Assembly (NCBI GenBank): GCA_002402575.1
Contig: DHGD01000136.1
Coordinates: forward strand, 270 to 10,053
Direction: 5' to 3'
Length of the DNA: 9,784 nt
Source: Syntrophomonas sp. UBA4807
GTDB taxonomy: Bacteria; Bacillota; Syntrophomonadia; Syntrophomonadales; Syntrophomonadaceae
Shown here: in pieces, positions 1 to 6,631 of the stretch
How positions within the stretch are numbered: position 1 is the stretch's first letter
Layout: the number at the start of each line of letters is the position of its first letter
Made by a program: the position numbers and the translations under genes
The notes under the pieces: generated by a model
Database searches by the model: none
Told to the model about the DNA's origin: nothing
What the model saw: only the letters and a program-made list of their open reading frames with translations

Positions 1-622
1 AGGTCATTTTCAGACTGGCTTCATTGTATTCACCTTTGGGCGGCCTGAAATACAGGGGCATATCCTGCCCGGTTAAATCTTTAAAAGCCTTAGCAGTCTC
101 CAGCAATTCGCGGTCAAACTTCTCCTGATTCCAGGTCAGAGACGGCATGGAAGGGTGGGTTTTGCTATGGTTGCCCACCAGGTGGCCTTCATCTACCATG
201 CGCTTGATTAAAAGCGGATTGGAGGTAATATACGGTTCGGTAACGAAAAAGGCTGCTGGCACCTGATGGGATTTCAAGGTATCCAGAATAGTGGCGGTAT
301 ACCCGTTTTCATAACCTTCATCGAAGGTAAGGAAAATAAGCTTATTGCGGCTGCCCAGGTAGTAGGCCTGATAATCGCTGAGCTTAAACTTAAGATTGCG
401 GTCTATGGTCGGTGTCTGATGGTCTTTACTGCGCATTACATACCAACCCAGGGTCCCCGGAGAAGAAGCTACCGGGGCGACTTCCTGAATGGCAGGCTCC
501 ATCTGACTGGGCCTTACATCGTCATTTACCAGAGCAGGTTTTTTCGGTGGCGTCTGATAGCAGCCCGATAATGTAAAACAGCTCAATATGAGACACAATA
601 TCGCCACGGTTCGTTTTTTCAT
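1..622 (-). CDS. pdaA: PdaA-like polysaccharide deacetylase lipoprotein (partial, C-terminus off the window)
   Basis: Carbohydrate esterase family 4 (NodB fold) protein. PdaA removes N-acetyl groups from muramic acid so that muramic delta-lactam can form in spore cortex peptidoglycan. Reading the minus strand from ATG 622-620 gives 207 residues before the edge. AGGAGC lies just upstream at 628-633. Residues 1-21 form a lipoprotein signal with lipobox LSGC (Cys21). A low-complexity linker runs to about residue 55. The NodB domain starts near residue 94: motif 1 is TFDEGYENG (Asp101 the expected general base), motif 2 is NHSKTH (His152 and His156, metal ligands) and motif 3 is RPPKGEYN (193-200). 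The 'GYENGYT' tail of motif 1 is typical of PdaA rather than of chitin deacetylases. Glu102 stands where B. subtilis PdaA has Asn and most NodB proteins have Asp. From the usual length of about 260, some 55 residues are missing. The family is well supported; a role in sporulation is inferred. Confidence 0.9.
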   Translation of the reverse strand, partial: MKKRTVAILCLILSCFTLSGCYQTPPKKPALVNDDVRPSQMEPAIQEVAPVASSPGTLGWYVMRSKDHQTPTIDRNLKFKLSDYQAYYLGSRNKLIFLTFDEGYENGYTATILDTLKSHQVPAAFFVTEPYITSNPLLIKRMVDEGHLVGNHSKTHPSMPSLTWNQEKFDRELLETAKAFKDLTGQDMPLYFRPPKGEYNEASLKMT

Positions 623-767
623 AAAGGGCTCCTTTGTTTCAAGTGATACTAAGATAGTTTGGCCTGGCTTTCTTGAATATATCAGCTTACATTTTGCCAG
701 CACTGGCAGGGCTTACCGCGTCAGGGCAAAAAAATGCCAGGGTTTCACCTCTGGATTGGAAAAGGTC

Positions 768-786
768 AAACCGCTGGCAGTGGTTT
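768..786. terminator. Possible weak hairpin terminator after the cupin gene
   Basis: AAACCGC and GTGGTTT can pair (one G-T wobble) around a five-base TGGCA loop. On the plus strand the hairpin runs into six T residues. On the minus strand, the direction of the upstream cupin gene, the T tail is short. It sits about 30 bases past that gene's stop. The stem is weak, so it may be incidental. The rest of 623-817 holds only short AT-rich stretches and another small inverted repeat (GCCAGCACTGGC near 694-706). I could not define a convincing promoter for the deacetylase gene there. Confidence 0.3.
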
Positions 787-817
787 TTTACAAATGTTAT
801 TCCTGTTTCAGAACAAG

Positions 818-1543
818 TTATTTTTGCAGAGCCTCATGACACTCGTCTTTCATGTATTCTGGAAGGCCGCCAAGTGAACCTTGGCGCAGAACCTCCTCAG
901 ACCAGGGTTGGGATATGGAGCCCAGAGTGCGGATGGCCAGAGCGCGGGTGTAGGCTGCAGGGGGATAAACGCGCCTCACGCTGCAGAAATGCGGATCATA
1001 GTACTGAATGTAGCCTTTGCGCACCGCCTGGCCGTATACATGCACCGACACCGCTACCTTATCACCCGGATTTTCCATCTGGTGTATGCCGTCATTAACG
1101 GGCCGCACCGTGGTTATCTGCCCTGGAAGCAATATGCTGTCAGATTGCACTTCCACTTTAACCTTGCCGGCATCATTGCTGTCTTCCAGGCGTACGTATT
1201 TGCGCTCCCTGACCGGGTTGAGATATGCCCCCACAATTCCCCAGGAACCGTGGTCATGGATGGGATAACGCACTCTCGGTTCCCAAATATAGGCGCGCAG
1301 CGAGAAACTGCGGCTGGGGCTACGGTAAATTATGATATCGTTGGGATCAATAGCCTGGTATTGAGACTGTAAGAAAGTATCATCGAGGACCAGCCGCGTC
1401 AATATATTGTCCAGTATGGACGGATTGGCAAGCAGTTTCTGGAGATACATGCGGCCCTCTGCAAATATGTCTGACATGGCCGGTCGACTGGTCAGAAAGG
1501 ATTCCATTTCAATGACAAAATCATCCAAAGAATATAATTCCAT
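818..1543 (-). CDS. Cysteine dioxygenase-type (thiol dioxygenase) cupin protein
   Basis: A 241-residue cupin of the cysteine dioxygenase type I superfamily. These enzymes use mononuclear Fe(II) and O2 to oxidise a thiol (cysteine, 3-mercaptopropionate or similar) to a sulfinate in the cytoplasm. The cupin core is clear: YPIHDHGSWG (93-102) gives iron ligands His96 and His98, and GIHQMEN (152-158) gives the third His at 154. SVHVYG (166-171) supplies the Ser-His-Tyr triad (Ser166, His168, Tyr170) typical of cysteine dioxygenases. About 75 N-terminal residues and 60 C-terminal residues flank the core, so it is somewhat longer than most bacterial members. There is no signal peptide. The start is ATG 1543-1541, with GGAGGAG upstream overlapping the stop region of the preceding gene. 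The 21-base gap makes it the second gene of a two-gene unit with the iron-sulfur protein. The substrate cannot be read from sequence. Confidence 0.8.
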   Translation of the reverse strand: MELYSLDDFVIEMESFLTSRPAMSDIFAEGRMYLQKLLANPSILDNILTRLVLDDTFLQSQYQAIDPNDIIIYRSPSRSFSLRAYIWEPRVRYPIHDHGSWGIVGAYLNPVRERKYVRLEDSNDAGKVKVEVQSDSILLPGQITTVRPVNDGIHQMENPGDKVAVSVHVYGQAVRKGYIQYYDPHFCSVRRVYPPAAYTRALAIRTLGSISQPWSEEVLRQGSLGGLPEYMKDECHEALQK

Positions 1544-1564
1544 ACCTACACCTACTCCTCCTCA

Positions 1565-2422
1565 CTATGGTAATCGGCCGCCGTAGCGGCGTATATGCGT
1601 CCAGGAACGGTATTCCGGGTCGTCCGGGTCTGCGGCCAGCTTATTTTCTTCTTCCAGGTATTTTTTCACTATCCCCTTTTGTTTGTAAAGCACCCGGTCT
1701 TTACCAATGGGGCACACCTTGATACAGATTCCGCAGGGGTAACATTTTTTTCTGACTAGCTCAATGTGCTGATCTATGCAGGCATTAACGTCATAATCAC
1801 CCGCTATACGGTTTGGGCTTGCTGTCAGGGCATCTTTGGGGCAGCATTTGACACAAGCTTCACATCTGATACAAAGATCCTTTTCCAGCACGGCCTGACC
1901 TTGCAGTTCAGCCGCTGTAAACACCGACACGAACCGTACTCGGGGGCCATATTCAGGGGTGAGCAGGTTGTGGCTCATGCCAATCGTTCCCAACCCGGCA
2001 TAGCGGGCGGCCACAACATGACTGAAAGCGGCATAAGGTTTCTTCTTAAGGGCGCTCAGGCTGGCATAGCCATCGCGGGTGAAGAAGTACGAGGCATGCC
2101 CCAGACGATTTAGAAAACGGGTGAGGTTGAAAGCAAATGTGTCTAGTTCTTGATTAGCCGCGGTATACAATTCTTTATGCAGAAATGAAGGAGTTGTTTC
2201 CACGATGGGCAGGGGCATGGCCATGCCGATCACAATCACTGTTCTAGCGGGGGGAAACAGGCTCTGCGGACGAAATTCCAACGGCACTTCATCAAATTCA
2301 TTCCAGCGCTGCACCGGGGCGAAACCGATTAAATCAGCCCCATTATCACGGCAAAAGCTGACGACCTGCGGCCGCAGGTCATCATGAGGCTTAATAACAG
2401 CTTGCAGGGATTCAGGCTGCAT
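1565..2422 (-). CDS. QueG-related (COG1600-like) double [4Fe-4S] cluster protein
   Basis: A 285-residue cytoplasmic iron-sulfur protein resembling epoxyqueuosine reductase and the reductive-dehalogenase-like group. Two ferredoxin motifs are complete: C184xxC187xxC190xxxC194P and C227xxC230xxC233xxxC237P. Ahead of them, YAGLGTIGMSHNLLTPEYG (141-159) parallels the 'AGLGWIGKN' region of QueG. 'CIDQHIEL' at 215 falls where QueG has 'CISYLTIE'. It is about 90 residues shorter than E. coli QueG and has no HEAT-like tail. The open frame extends upstream to 2509, but AGGAGG at 2437-2432 lies nine bases before ATG 2422-2420, which I chose. It is first in a unit with the thiol dioxygenase-like gene and diverges from the cobalamin uptake operon. 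It could be a corrinoid-dependent reductase, a reductive activator or an electron-transfer protein. Family membership is well supported, the specific reaction is not. Confidence 0.72.
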   Translation of the reverse strand: MQPESLQAVIKPHDDLRPQVVSFCRDNGADLIGFAPVQRWNEFDEVPLEFRPQSLFPPARTVIVIGMAMPLPIVETTPSFLHKELYTAANQELDTFAFNLTRFLNRLGHASYFFTRDGYASLSALKKKPYAAFSHVVAARYAGLGTIGMSHNLLTPEYGPRVRFVSVFTAAELQGQAVLEKDLCIRCEACVKCCPKDALTASPNRIAGDYDVNACIDQHIELVRKKCYPCGICIKVCPIGKDRVLYKQKGIVKKYLEEENKLAADPDDPEYRSWTHIRRYGGRLP

Positions 2423-2431
2423 AGAGAACAT

Positions 2432-2437
2432 CCTCCT
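2432..2437 (-). promoter_or_regulatory. Ribosome binding site that fixes the start of the QueG-related gene
   Basis: AGGAGG on the minus strand, nine bases before ATG 2422-2420. It overlaps the upstream reading frame, so the 29 extra codons that are open upstream are probably untranslated leader. Confidence 0.75.
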
Positions 2438-2460
2438 ATGGGAACGTACAGCATATATAT

Positions 2461-2489
2461 ATTTTGTTTTATTCCAGCTGTTTTGGCAA
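2461..2489 (-). promoter_or_regulatory. Candidate sigma-A promoter for the QueG-related/cupin unit
   Basis: On the minus strand, TTGCCA (2489-2484, five of six to consensus) is followed after 17 bases by CAAAAT (2466-2461, four of six). The AT-rich stretch 2454-2469 covers the melting region. Transcription would begin near 2454, about 30 bases before the start codon. This is a pattern match only. Confidence 0.35.
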
Positions 2490-2595
2490 GACACATCGTA
2501 GTCCGGCAACTTGTAGGGCCTCTCCGCCAGATTGTGCCAGCGTCACAGATTGCCTTTATAACCGTCCTGCAACTGCTACTGCCAGACACGGCGTG

Positions 2596-2624
2596 TTGTC
2601 AAAGCGAAACGCATACAATAAAAT
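2596..2624 (+). promoter_or_regulatory. Candidate sigma-A promoter of the btuFCD-cobU operon
   Basis: TTGTCA (2596-2601) is followed by a 17-base spacer and TAAAAT (2619-2624), both five of six to consensus. Transcription would begin near 2631, leaving a leader of about 60 bases before btuF. That is too short for a full cobalamin riboswitch. A small perfect inverted repeat, ACACG-G-CGTGT (2586-2596), abuts the -35 box and could be an operator. The rest of the 267-base divergent region shows nothing else I can support. Confidence 0.5.
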
Positions 2625-2689
2625 GGGAAGTAAGGTGCGAAAATATAGACAGAGAATGCAACCAATCAGGGAAGAGGGAGAATATGCTC

Positions 2690-3640
2690 ATGCTTAAAAA
2701 GGTTAAGGGGATCGTTTGTCTGTTGTTGGCAATATTACTGCTAGCGGGATTGACTGGATGTGAGAAGTCGCGGCCGCAGGCTCAGAACACAACCGGGCAG
2801 GGCGCCGCTTATCCCATAACTATCACCGATGATGCCGGCCGCGCAATTGTCCTGGACAAGCAGCCCCAGCGTATAGTTTCCTTGTCACCCAGCCATACCG
2901 AGATACTGTTTGCCCTTGGACTGGGCGAGCGTGTGGCGGGAGTGACCACTTACTGCGACTACCCGTTGGAAGCTCAGAGCAAACCCAAGATCGGGGGATT
3001 TTCCAACCCCAGTGTGGAGAAGATCATCGAGGCCGGCCCGGACCTGGTACTGGCCGGGGATATGCACCAGCAGGTCGTAACCGCTCTCGAAGCCGCCAAG
3101 ATCAAAGTACTGGTTTTCACGCCCAACACTATGGAAGATATCTTCAACACGATGACTACTATTGGCAAAGCCGCCGGTGAGGATGAGTCCACTCAAGTGC
3201 TGGTGGATGGCTTGCGCCAACGCGTAGCCGCGGTTACGCAGAAGGTGGCGCAGGAACAGGGCCCCAAGCCCCGGGTTTTTTATGAAGTGTGGCATGAGCC
3301 CTTGATGGGCGCTTCGCAAGACACCTTGATAGGCGAATTGATAAAATTGTCCGGCGGGGAGAACATTATCGGATCATCCGCGGATCTGTATCCGATGGTA
3401 AATGAAGAGATTATATTGGAGAAGGACCCTGAAATCATGATGCATTCATACGGGCATGGAGACAATAAATCCCCTTCCAGCGAGCAGATTCTCAACCGCC
3501 CCGGTTGGCAGCACCTTACTTTTGTAAAGAATAAAAACGTGGTAGGCCTGGAAGCCAATCTAGTCAATCGCTACGGCCCCAGATCGGTTGATGCCCTGGA
3601 ACAGGTGGCTCGGGCTATTCATCCAGAATTATTCAAATAG
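2690..3640 (+). CDS. btuF: Cobalamin ABC transporter substrate-binding lipoprotein
   Basis: A 316-residue extracytoplasmic binding protein of the helical-backbone (BtuF/FhuD/TroA-like) class, which captures corrinoid and delivers it to the permease. Residues 1-23 are a lipoprotein signal with lipobox LTGC (Cys24). The mature protein has a short linker, then 'ITDDAGRAIVL' (45-55) and 'RIVSLSPSHTEILFALG' (61-77), with Glu71 at the position of a conserved permease-docking Glu. 'PDLVLAG' (117-123) precedes the rigid helix. The second lobe carries 'YEVWHEPLM' (198-206), with an aromatic Trp201 suited to corrin packing. ATG 2684 and ATG 2690 are both possible. I chose 2690 because GGGAG (2676-2680) lies nine bases before it and only three before 2684. 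The stop is 12 bases before btuC. Cobalamin rather than heme or siderophore is inferred mainly from the linked cobU. Confidence 0.85.
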   Translation: MLKKVKGIVCLLLAILLLAGLTGCEKSRPQAQNTTGQGAAYPITITDDAGRAIVLDKQPQRIVSLSPSHTEILFALGLGERVAGVTTYCDYPLEAQSKPKIGGFSNPSVEKIIEAGPDLVLAGDMHQQVVTALEAAKIKVLVFTPNTMEDIFNTMTTIGKAAGEDESTQVLVDGLRQRVAAVTQKVAQEQGPKPRVFYEVWHEPLMGASQDTLIGELIKLSGGENIIGSSADLYPMVNEEIILEKDPEIMMHSYGHGDNKSPSSEQILNRPGWQHLTFVKNKNVVGLEANLVNRYGPRSVDALEQVARAIHPELFK

Positions 3641-3652
3641 GTTGCCAGGAAG

Positions 3653-4696
3653 ATGCAGCTAGTTAATAAGCCAGTTTCCTTAATCATGTTTTTCCTTTCC
3701 CTGCTATTGCTATTGCTAGTGATCCTGGGCATTGGCATCGGCGCGGTATGGATTCCGCCTCTTGAGGTGCTCAGCCTGGCAGGTGGCCATCTTGACGGCA
3801 GCAGTGCGGCTTACCAGGGCCAGATGCTGTCGCACGATATCATTATATGGAGCATACGATTGCCCCGGGTGTTGCTGGGGGCGATGGTGGGCACTTCCCT
3901 GTCGGTTGCCGGGGCCATCTTCCAGGGGCTGTTTCGCAACCCCATGGCCGACCCCTATGTAATCGGGGTTTCTTCCGGTTCCGCCCTGGGTGCGGTGGCC
4001 GCCATATTGTTGCTGGGCAGCACTGGATTGAGATACAGTTACAGCATTCCGGCTTTCGCTTTTGTGTGCGCGATATTGACTATTTTCCTGGTATACAGTC
4101 TGGCCCGTACCGGAGGCAAGGTCCCGGTGATGACATTGCTCCTGGCTGGCATTGCCGTCAATTCCTTTCTCTCCGCCTTGCAGTCTCTGGCTATGTTCTA
4201 CAGCGGCGATCAGATGCATCAGGTGGTTTTCTGGCTCTTAGGGGGATTCTCCAGCCGGGGCTGGGAGTATATCTGGATGTTCATGCCATACGCTCTAATC
4301 GGTACTGTAATTGCTTTTATATATGCCCGTGAATTGAACGGCATGTTGATCGGAGAGGAACAGGCCCAACACCTGGGCATTGATGTGGAAAGAGTAAAAA
4401 TAATGCTCCTGACAGCTTCAGCCCTGTTGGTCGGGGCTTCGGTTTCGGTCTCTGGACTGATCGGCTTTGTGGGCTTGATAATTCCTCATGTAGTGCGCCT
4501 GCTTATAGGACCTGACCATCGCAAACTGCTGCCCATGGTAGCGTTAACCGGAGCGATATTCATGGTGGGGGCGGACATATTGGCCCGCACCATAATTGCG
4601 CCAGAAGAGTTGCCAGTAGGTGTGGTGACGGCTCTTATCGGCGGGCCTTTCTTCATCTATCTGCTGCGCAGGCACAAGACCGCATTATATAAATAG
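3653..4696 (+). CDS. btuC: Cobalamin ABC transporter permease (FecCD family)
   Basis: A 347-residue, very hydrophobic membrane protein of the FecCD/BtuC family, expected to make about ten transmembrane helices and work as a homodimer. The family hallmark 'IRLPRVLLGAMVG' lies at about residues 67-80, followed by 'GLFRNPMADPYVIGVSSG' at about 93-110. Downstream, 'GLIGFVGLIIPHVVRLL' (about 268-284) is the cytoplasmic coupling region that contacts the ATPase. It ends with 'LPVGVVTALIGGPFF', also typical of the family. The ATG at 3653 has AGGA only a few bases ahead, a tight spacing that suggests coupling to btuF translation. Cobalamin specificity follows from its neighbours, since heme and siderophore permeases share the same motifs. 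Confidence 0.88.
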   Translation: MQLVNKPVSLIMFFLSLLLLLLVILGIGIGAVWIPPLEVLSLAGGHLDGSSAAYQGQMLSHDIIIWSIRLPRVLLGAMVGTSLSVAGAIFQGLFRNPMADPYVIGVSSGSALGAVAAILLLGSTGLRYSYSIPAFAFVCAILTIFLVYSLARTGGKVPVMTLLLAGIAVNSFLSALQSLAMFYSGDQMHQVVFWLLGGFSSRGWEYIWMFMPYALIGTVIAFIYARELNGMLIGEEQAQHLGIDVERVKIMLLTASALLVGASVSVSGLIGFVGLIIPHVVRLLIGPDHRKLLPMVALTGAIFMVGADILARTIIAPEELPVGVVTALIGGPFFIYLLRRHKTALYK

Positions 4697-4730
4697 ATAA
4701 ATATAGCTTGACAACGGGGAGTGAGATACA

Positions 4731-5996
4731 GTGATCCTTGACGTGATGGGAGTAACCTGTGGTTACGGCTCTGCAGCGGTGCTTGAAGATGTCACCTTGA
4801 AGGTCGCCAGGGGGGAAATGTTGGGTATTGTAGGGCCAAATGGTTCGGGTAAATCCACTTTATTAAAAGCCATGAGCCGGGTGCTTCCCCCCAGACAGGG
4901 CAGCATCCTGCTACAGGAAAATGACCTCTACCAGATGCGCCCCTCCCGGGCTGCCCAACATCTGGCGGTAGTTCCCCAGGAGGCCGGCCTGGATTTTCCC
5001 TTCACTGTGGAAGCGGTAGTGATGATGGGGCGTATTCCGCATCTGAAACGCTTTCAGAGAGAGGGACCCAGGGACCGGGAAATAGTCCGCGCGGCTCTGC
5101 GCCAGACCAATACCCTGGAACTGGCTGAACGGTTGGTGACCGAATTGAGCGGCGGAGAAAAGCAGCGGGTGCTGATTGCCCGAGCCCTGGCGCAGGAACC
5201 GGAAGTGTTGTTTTTGGATGAGCCCACTTCTTTTTTAGACTTAAATTACCAGATTGAAATCATGGAGCTGTTAAACCGGTTGCGTTACGAGCAAGGCCTG
5301 ACTGTGGTGATGGTGGTGCATGACCTCAACCTGGCTTCACAATACTGCGACAATCTGTTGGTTATAAAAAACGGCCGCATATTCACTGCCGGAAATCCGA
5401 CCCAGGTATTGAACGAAGATCTTATCAGAGAGGTTTACGGCTGTGAAGTCAAGGTGGAACAACGCCATCCCGGCAGCCGCCCCATGCTGGTCATACAGCC
5501 TTTTAACCATCACCGTAACAATATTCATCTCAGAGTGCATGTGGTAGGCGGAGGTGGCTGCTGCGGGCTGTTGTTCCATCACCTGCAGGAGCGCTCCTGG
5601 GAGGTTACTTGCGGAGTTGTCAATATCGGCGATTCCGATTGGCAGGAGGCCAAACGCTTGGGCTTCGGCGTTGTTGAAGCGGCTCCCTTCAGTGAAATCA
5701 GCCTGGAGGAGGATCAACTCAACCGCCAGGCCATGCTGCAAGCCGACTATATAATTTTGGCTCCCATACCATTTGGCATAGGTAATCTGCCCAACCTCGG
5801 AGCAGTACTGGATATGGCTGAGCGGGGCGCCCCGGTGATAGTGATTGACGAAGGGCAGATAGCCCAACGGGACTACACCGGCGGTCAGGCCGCCGCCATT
5901 TACAACAGGCTATTGCGAAGCCGGGTGTATGCTGTGCCTGATTCCGCACAGGCTATGGCGGTTATGGAAGGAGATACCGAATTTGCTCGGGGATAA
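4731..5996 (+). CDS. btuD: Cobalamin ABC transporter ATPase with extra C-terminal domain
   Basis: A 421-residue cytoplasmic ATPase that powers BtuC. Residues 1-255 are a complete nucleotide-binding domain: Walker A GPNGSGKST (35-43), Q-loop Gln83, signature LSGGE (139-143), Walker B VLFLDEP (159-165) and switch His197. The usual length is about 250-270, so some 155 residues are additional. The extension (about 265-421) begins with beta strand then VVGGGGCCG (271-279), and continues with 'GVVNIGDSDWQEAKRLG', 'ADYIILAPIPFG' (338-349) and 'APVIVIDEG' (367-375). This looks like an alternating alpha/beta, Rossmann-like fold with a glycine-rich loop. I recognise no named family. It is not the CbiZ amidohydrolase that is sometimes fused to BtuD. 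The start is GTG 4731, with GGAGTGAG at 4718-4725 just upstream. The gap to btuC is 34 bases, and the end overlaps cobU by 14. Confidence 0.87.
   Translation: MILDVMGVTCGYGSAAVLEDVTLKVARGEMLGIVGPNGSGKSTLLKAMSRVLPPRQGSILLQENDLYQMRPSRAAQHLAVVPQEAGLDFPFTVEAVVMMGRIPHLKRFQREGPRDREIVRAALRQTNTLELAERLVTELSGGEKQRVLIARALAQEPEVLFLDEPTSFLDLNYQIEIMELLNRLRYEQGLTVVMVVHDLNLASQYCDNLLVIKNGRIFTAGNPTQVLNEDLIREVYGCEVKVEQRHPGSRPMLVIQPFNHHRNNIHLRVHVVGGGGCCGLLFHHLQERSWEVTCGVVNIGDSDWQEAKRLGFGVVEAAPFSEISLEEDQLNRQAMLQADYIILAPIPFGIGNLPNLGAVLDMAERGAPVIVIDEGQIAQRDYTGGQAAAIYNRLLRSRVYAVPDSAQAMAVMEGDTEFARG
5968..5973 (+). promoter_or_regulatory. Ribosome binding site that selects the TTG start of cobU
   Basis: AAGGAG lies inside the end of btuD, nine bases before TTG 5983. 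The next in-frame start, ATG 6007, has no comparable site, and starting there would put the P-loop almost at the N-terminus. Confidence 0.7.
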
Positions 5997-6552
5997 ACGG
6001 CTGATCATGATCACCGGAGCGGCTCGCAGCGGAAAAAGCCGTTTAGCTGAACAGTTGGCCAGACAATTCCCTGGTCAGATTTATTTTATTGCCACCCTGG
6101 TCCCTCAGGATGAGGAAATGACCGAGAGAGTAGCGCGTCACCGCCAGGGACGGCCGTCAGCCTGGGTAACGCTTGAGGAGGCCATGGACCCTGCCCGGGC
6201 CATTATGCTTCATGATGGTCCGGGGCGGTTATTTATATTAGATTGTCTCACTCTCTTGGTAACCAACTGGCTGTTGAGCTCAACACGGAATTCTCAGCAG
6301 GACATCCTGCAGCAGATGAAAAGACTGGCTGAAACTGCCCGGCGGGCAGAGGCCCATGTGTTGGTGGTGACTAATGAGGTGGGCTGGGGCATCGTACCTG
6401 GTAATGCCTTATCCCGGGAGTATCGAGATATCATGGGGCAGGCCAATCAGGTCATGGCTTCTTGGGCTGATGAGGTATTCTTGATGGTATCGGGAATAGC
6501 GGTCAAGATCAAAACCAAGCGCCCCTCGGAGATAATAAAGCCGGCGGAGTAA
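5983..6552 (+). CDS. cobU: Adenosylcobinamide kinase / adenosylcobinamide-phosphate guanylyltransferase
   Basis: A bifunctional cytoplasmic enzyme that phosphorylates adenosylcobinamide and then transfers GMP from GTP to give adenosylcobinamide-GDP, the acceptor for the lower-ligand nucleotide. The 189-residue length matches the family. The P-loop is GAARSGKS (12-19), with Ala13 where GG is usual. 'RVARHRQGRP' (49-58) holds His53, equivalent to the histidine that is guanylylated in Salmonella CobU. 'LDCLTLLVTN' (86-95) and 'VTNEVGWGIVP' (129-139) are further family signatures, as are the later 'REYRDIMGQANQ' and 'VSGI'. TTG 5983 was chosen from its ribosome binding site and because it restores the normal short N-terminus. 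It overlaps btuD by 14 bases, so translation is probably coupled. No cobS, cobT or cobC is in the window. It points to salvage of imported cobinamide. Confidence 0.92.
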   Translation: MLGDKRLIMITGAARSGKSRLAEQLARQFPGQIYFIATLVPQDEEMTERVARHRQGRPSAWVTLEEAMDPARAIMLHDGPGRLFILDCLTLLVTNWLLSSTRNSQQDILQQMKRLAETARRAEAHVLVVTNEVGWGIVPGNALSREYRDIMGQANQVMASWADEVFLMVSGIAVKIKTKRPSEIIKPAE

Positions 6553-6594
6553 GAACCGCTGTGCAGCATTTAATCATTGCGGCTTGAAAGTGAA

Positions 6595-6624
6595 ATGCCC
6601 CCCGGGAATATCCTCGGGGGGCAT
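6595..6624. terminator. Strong hairpin between convergent genes (terminator)
   Basis: A 12-base-pair stem starting ATGCCCCCC and ending GGGGGGCAT, with one G-T wobble and a six-base loop. It lies 42 bases after cobU and seven bases after the stop of the minus-strand gene. The minus-strand side is followed by a T-rich run (TTTCACTTTC) and the plus side is not, so it chiefly ends the minus-strand gene. It may slow plus-strand transcripts too. Confidence 0.75.
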
Positions 6625-6631
6625 CGCCGAC

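Noticed and set aside
673..1372. Plus-strand open frames opposite the cupin gene
   Set aside because: They are antisense to a gene with a complete cupin active site and show no recognisable motif or ribosome binding site.
2619..2680. A possible cobalamin riboswitch core (GGGAA...GGTG...AA) before btuF
   Set aside because: The piece GGGAAGTAAGGTGCGAAA is suggestive, but no CCCGC-ACTG box or matching downstream stems follow. The likely transcript start near 2631 would cut the structure short.
2384..2689. N-terminal extension of btuF by 102 residues from an upstream ATG
   Set aside because: It would bury the clear lipoprotein signal inside the protein, overlaps the divergent gene, and has no ribosome binding site. 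The start at 2690 fits better.
3716..4332. Long open frames overlapping btuC on both strands
   Set aside because: They are shadows of a codon-biased, strongly conserved permease gene. Their translations show no family features.
5929..5982. cobU beginning at ATG 5929
   Set aside because: The extra 18 residues come from an alternative frame of btuD. The TTG at 5983 has a well-placed AAGGAG and gives the normal family length.
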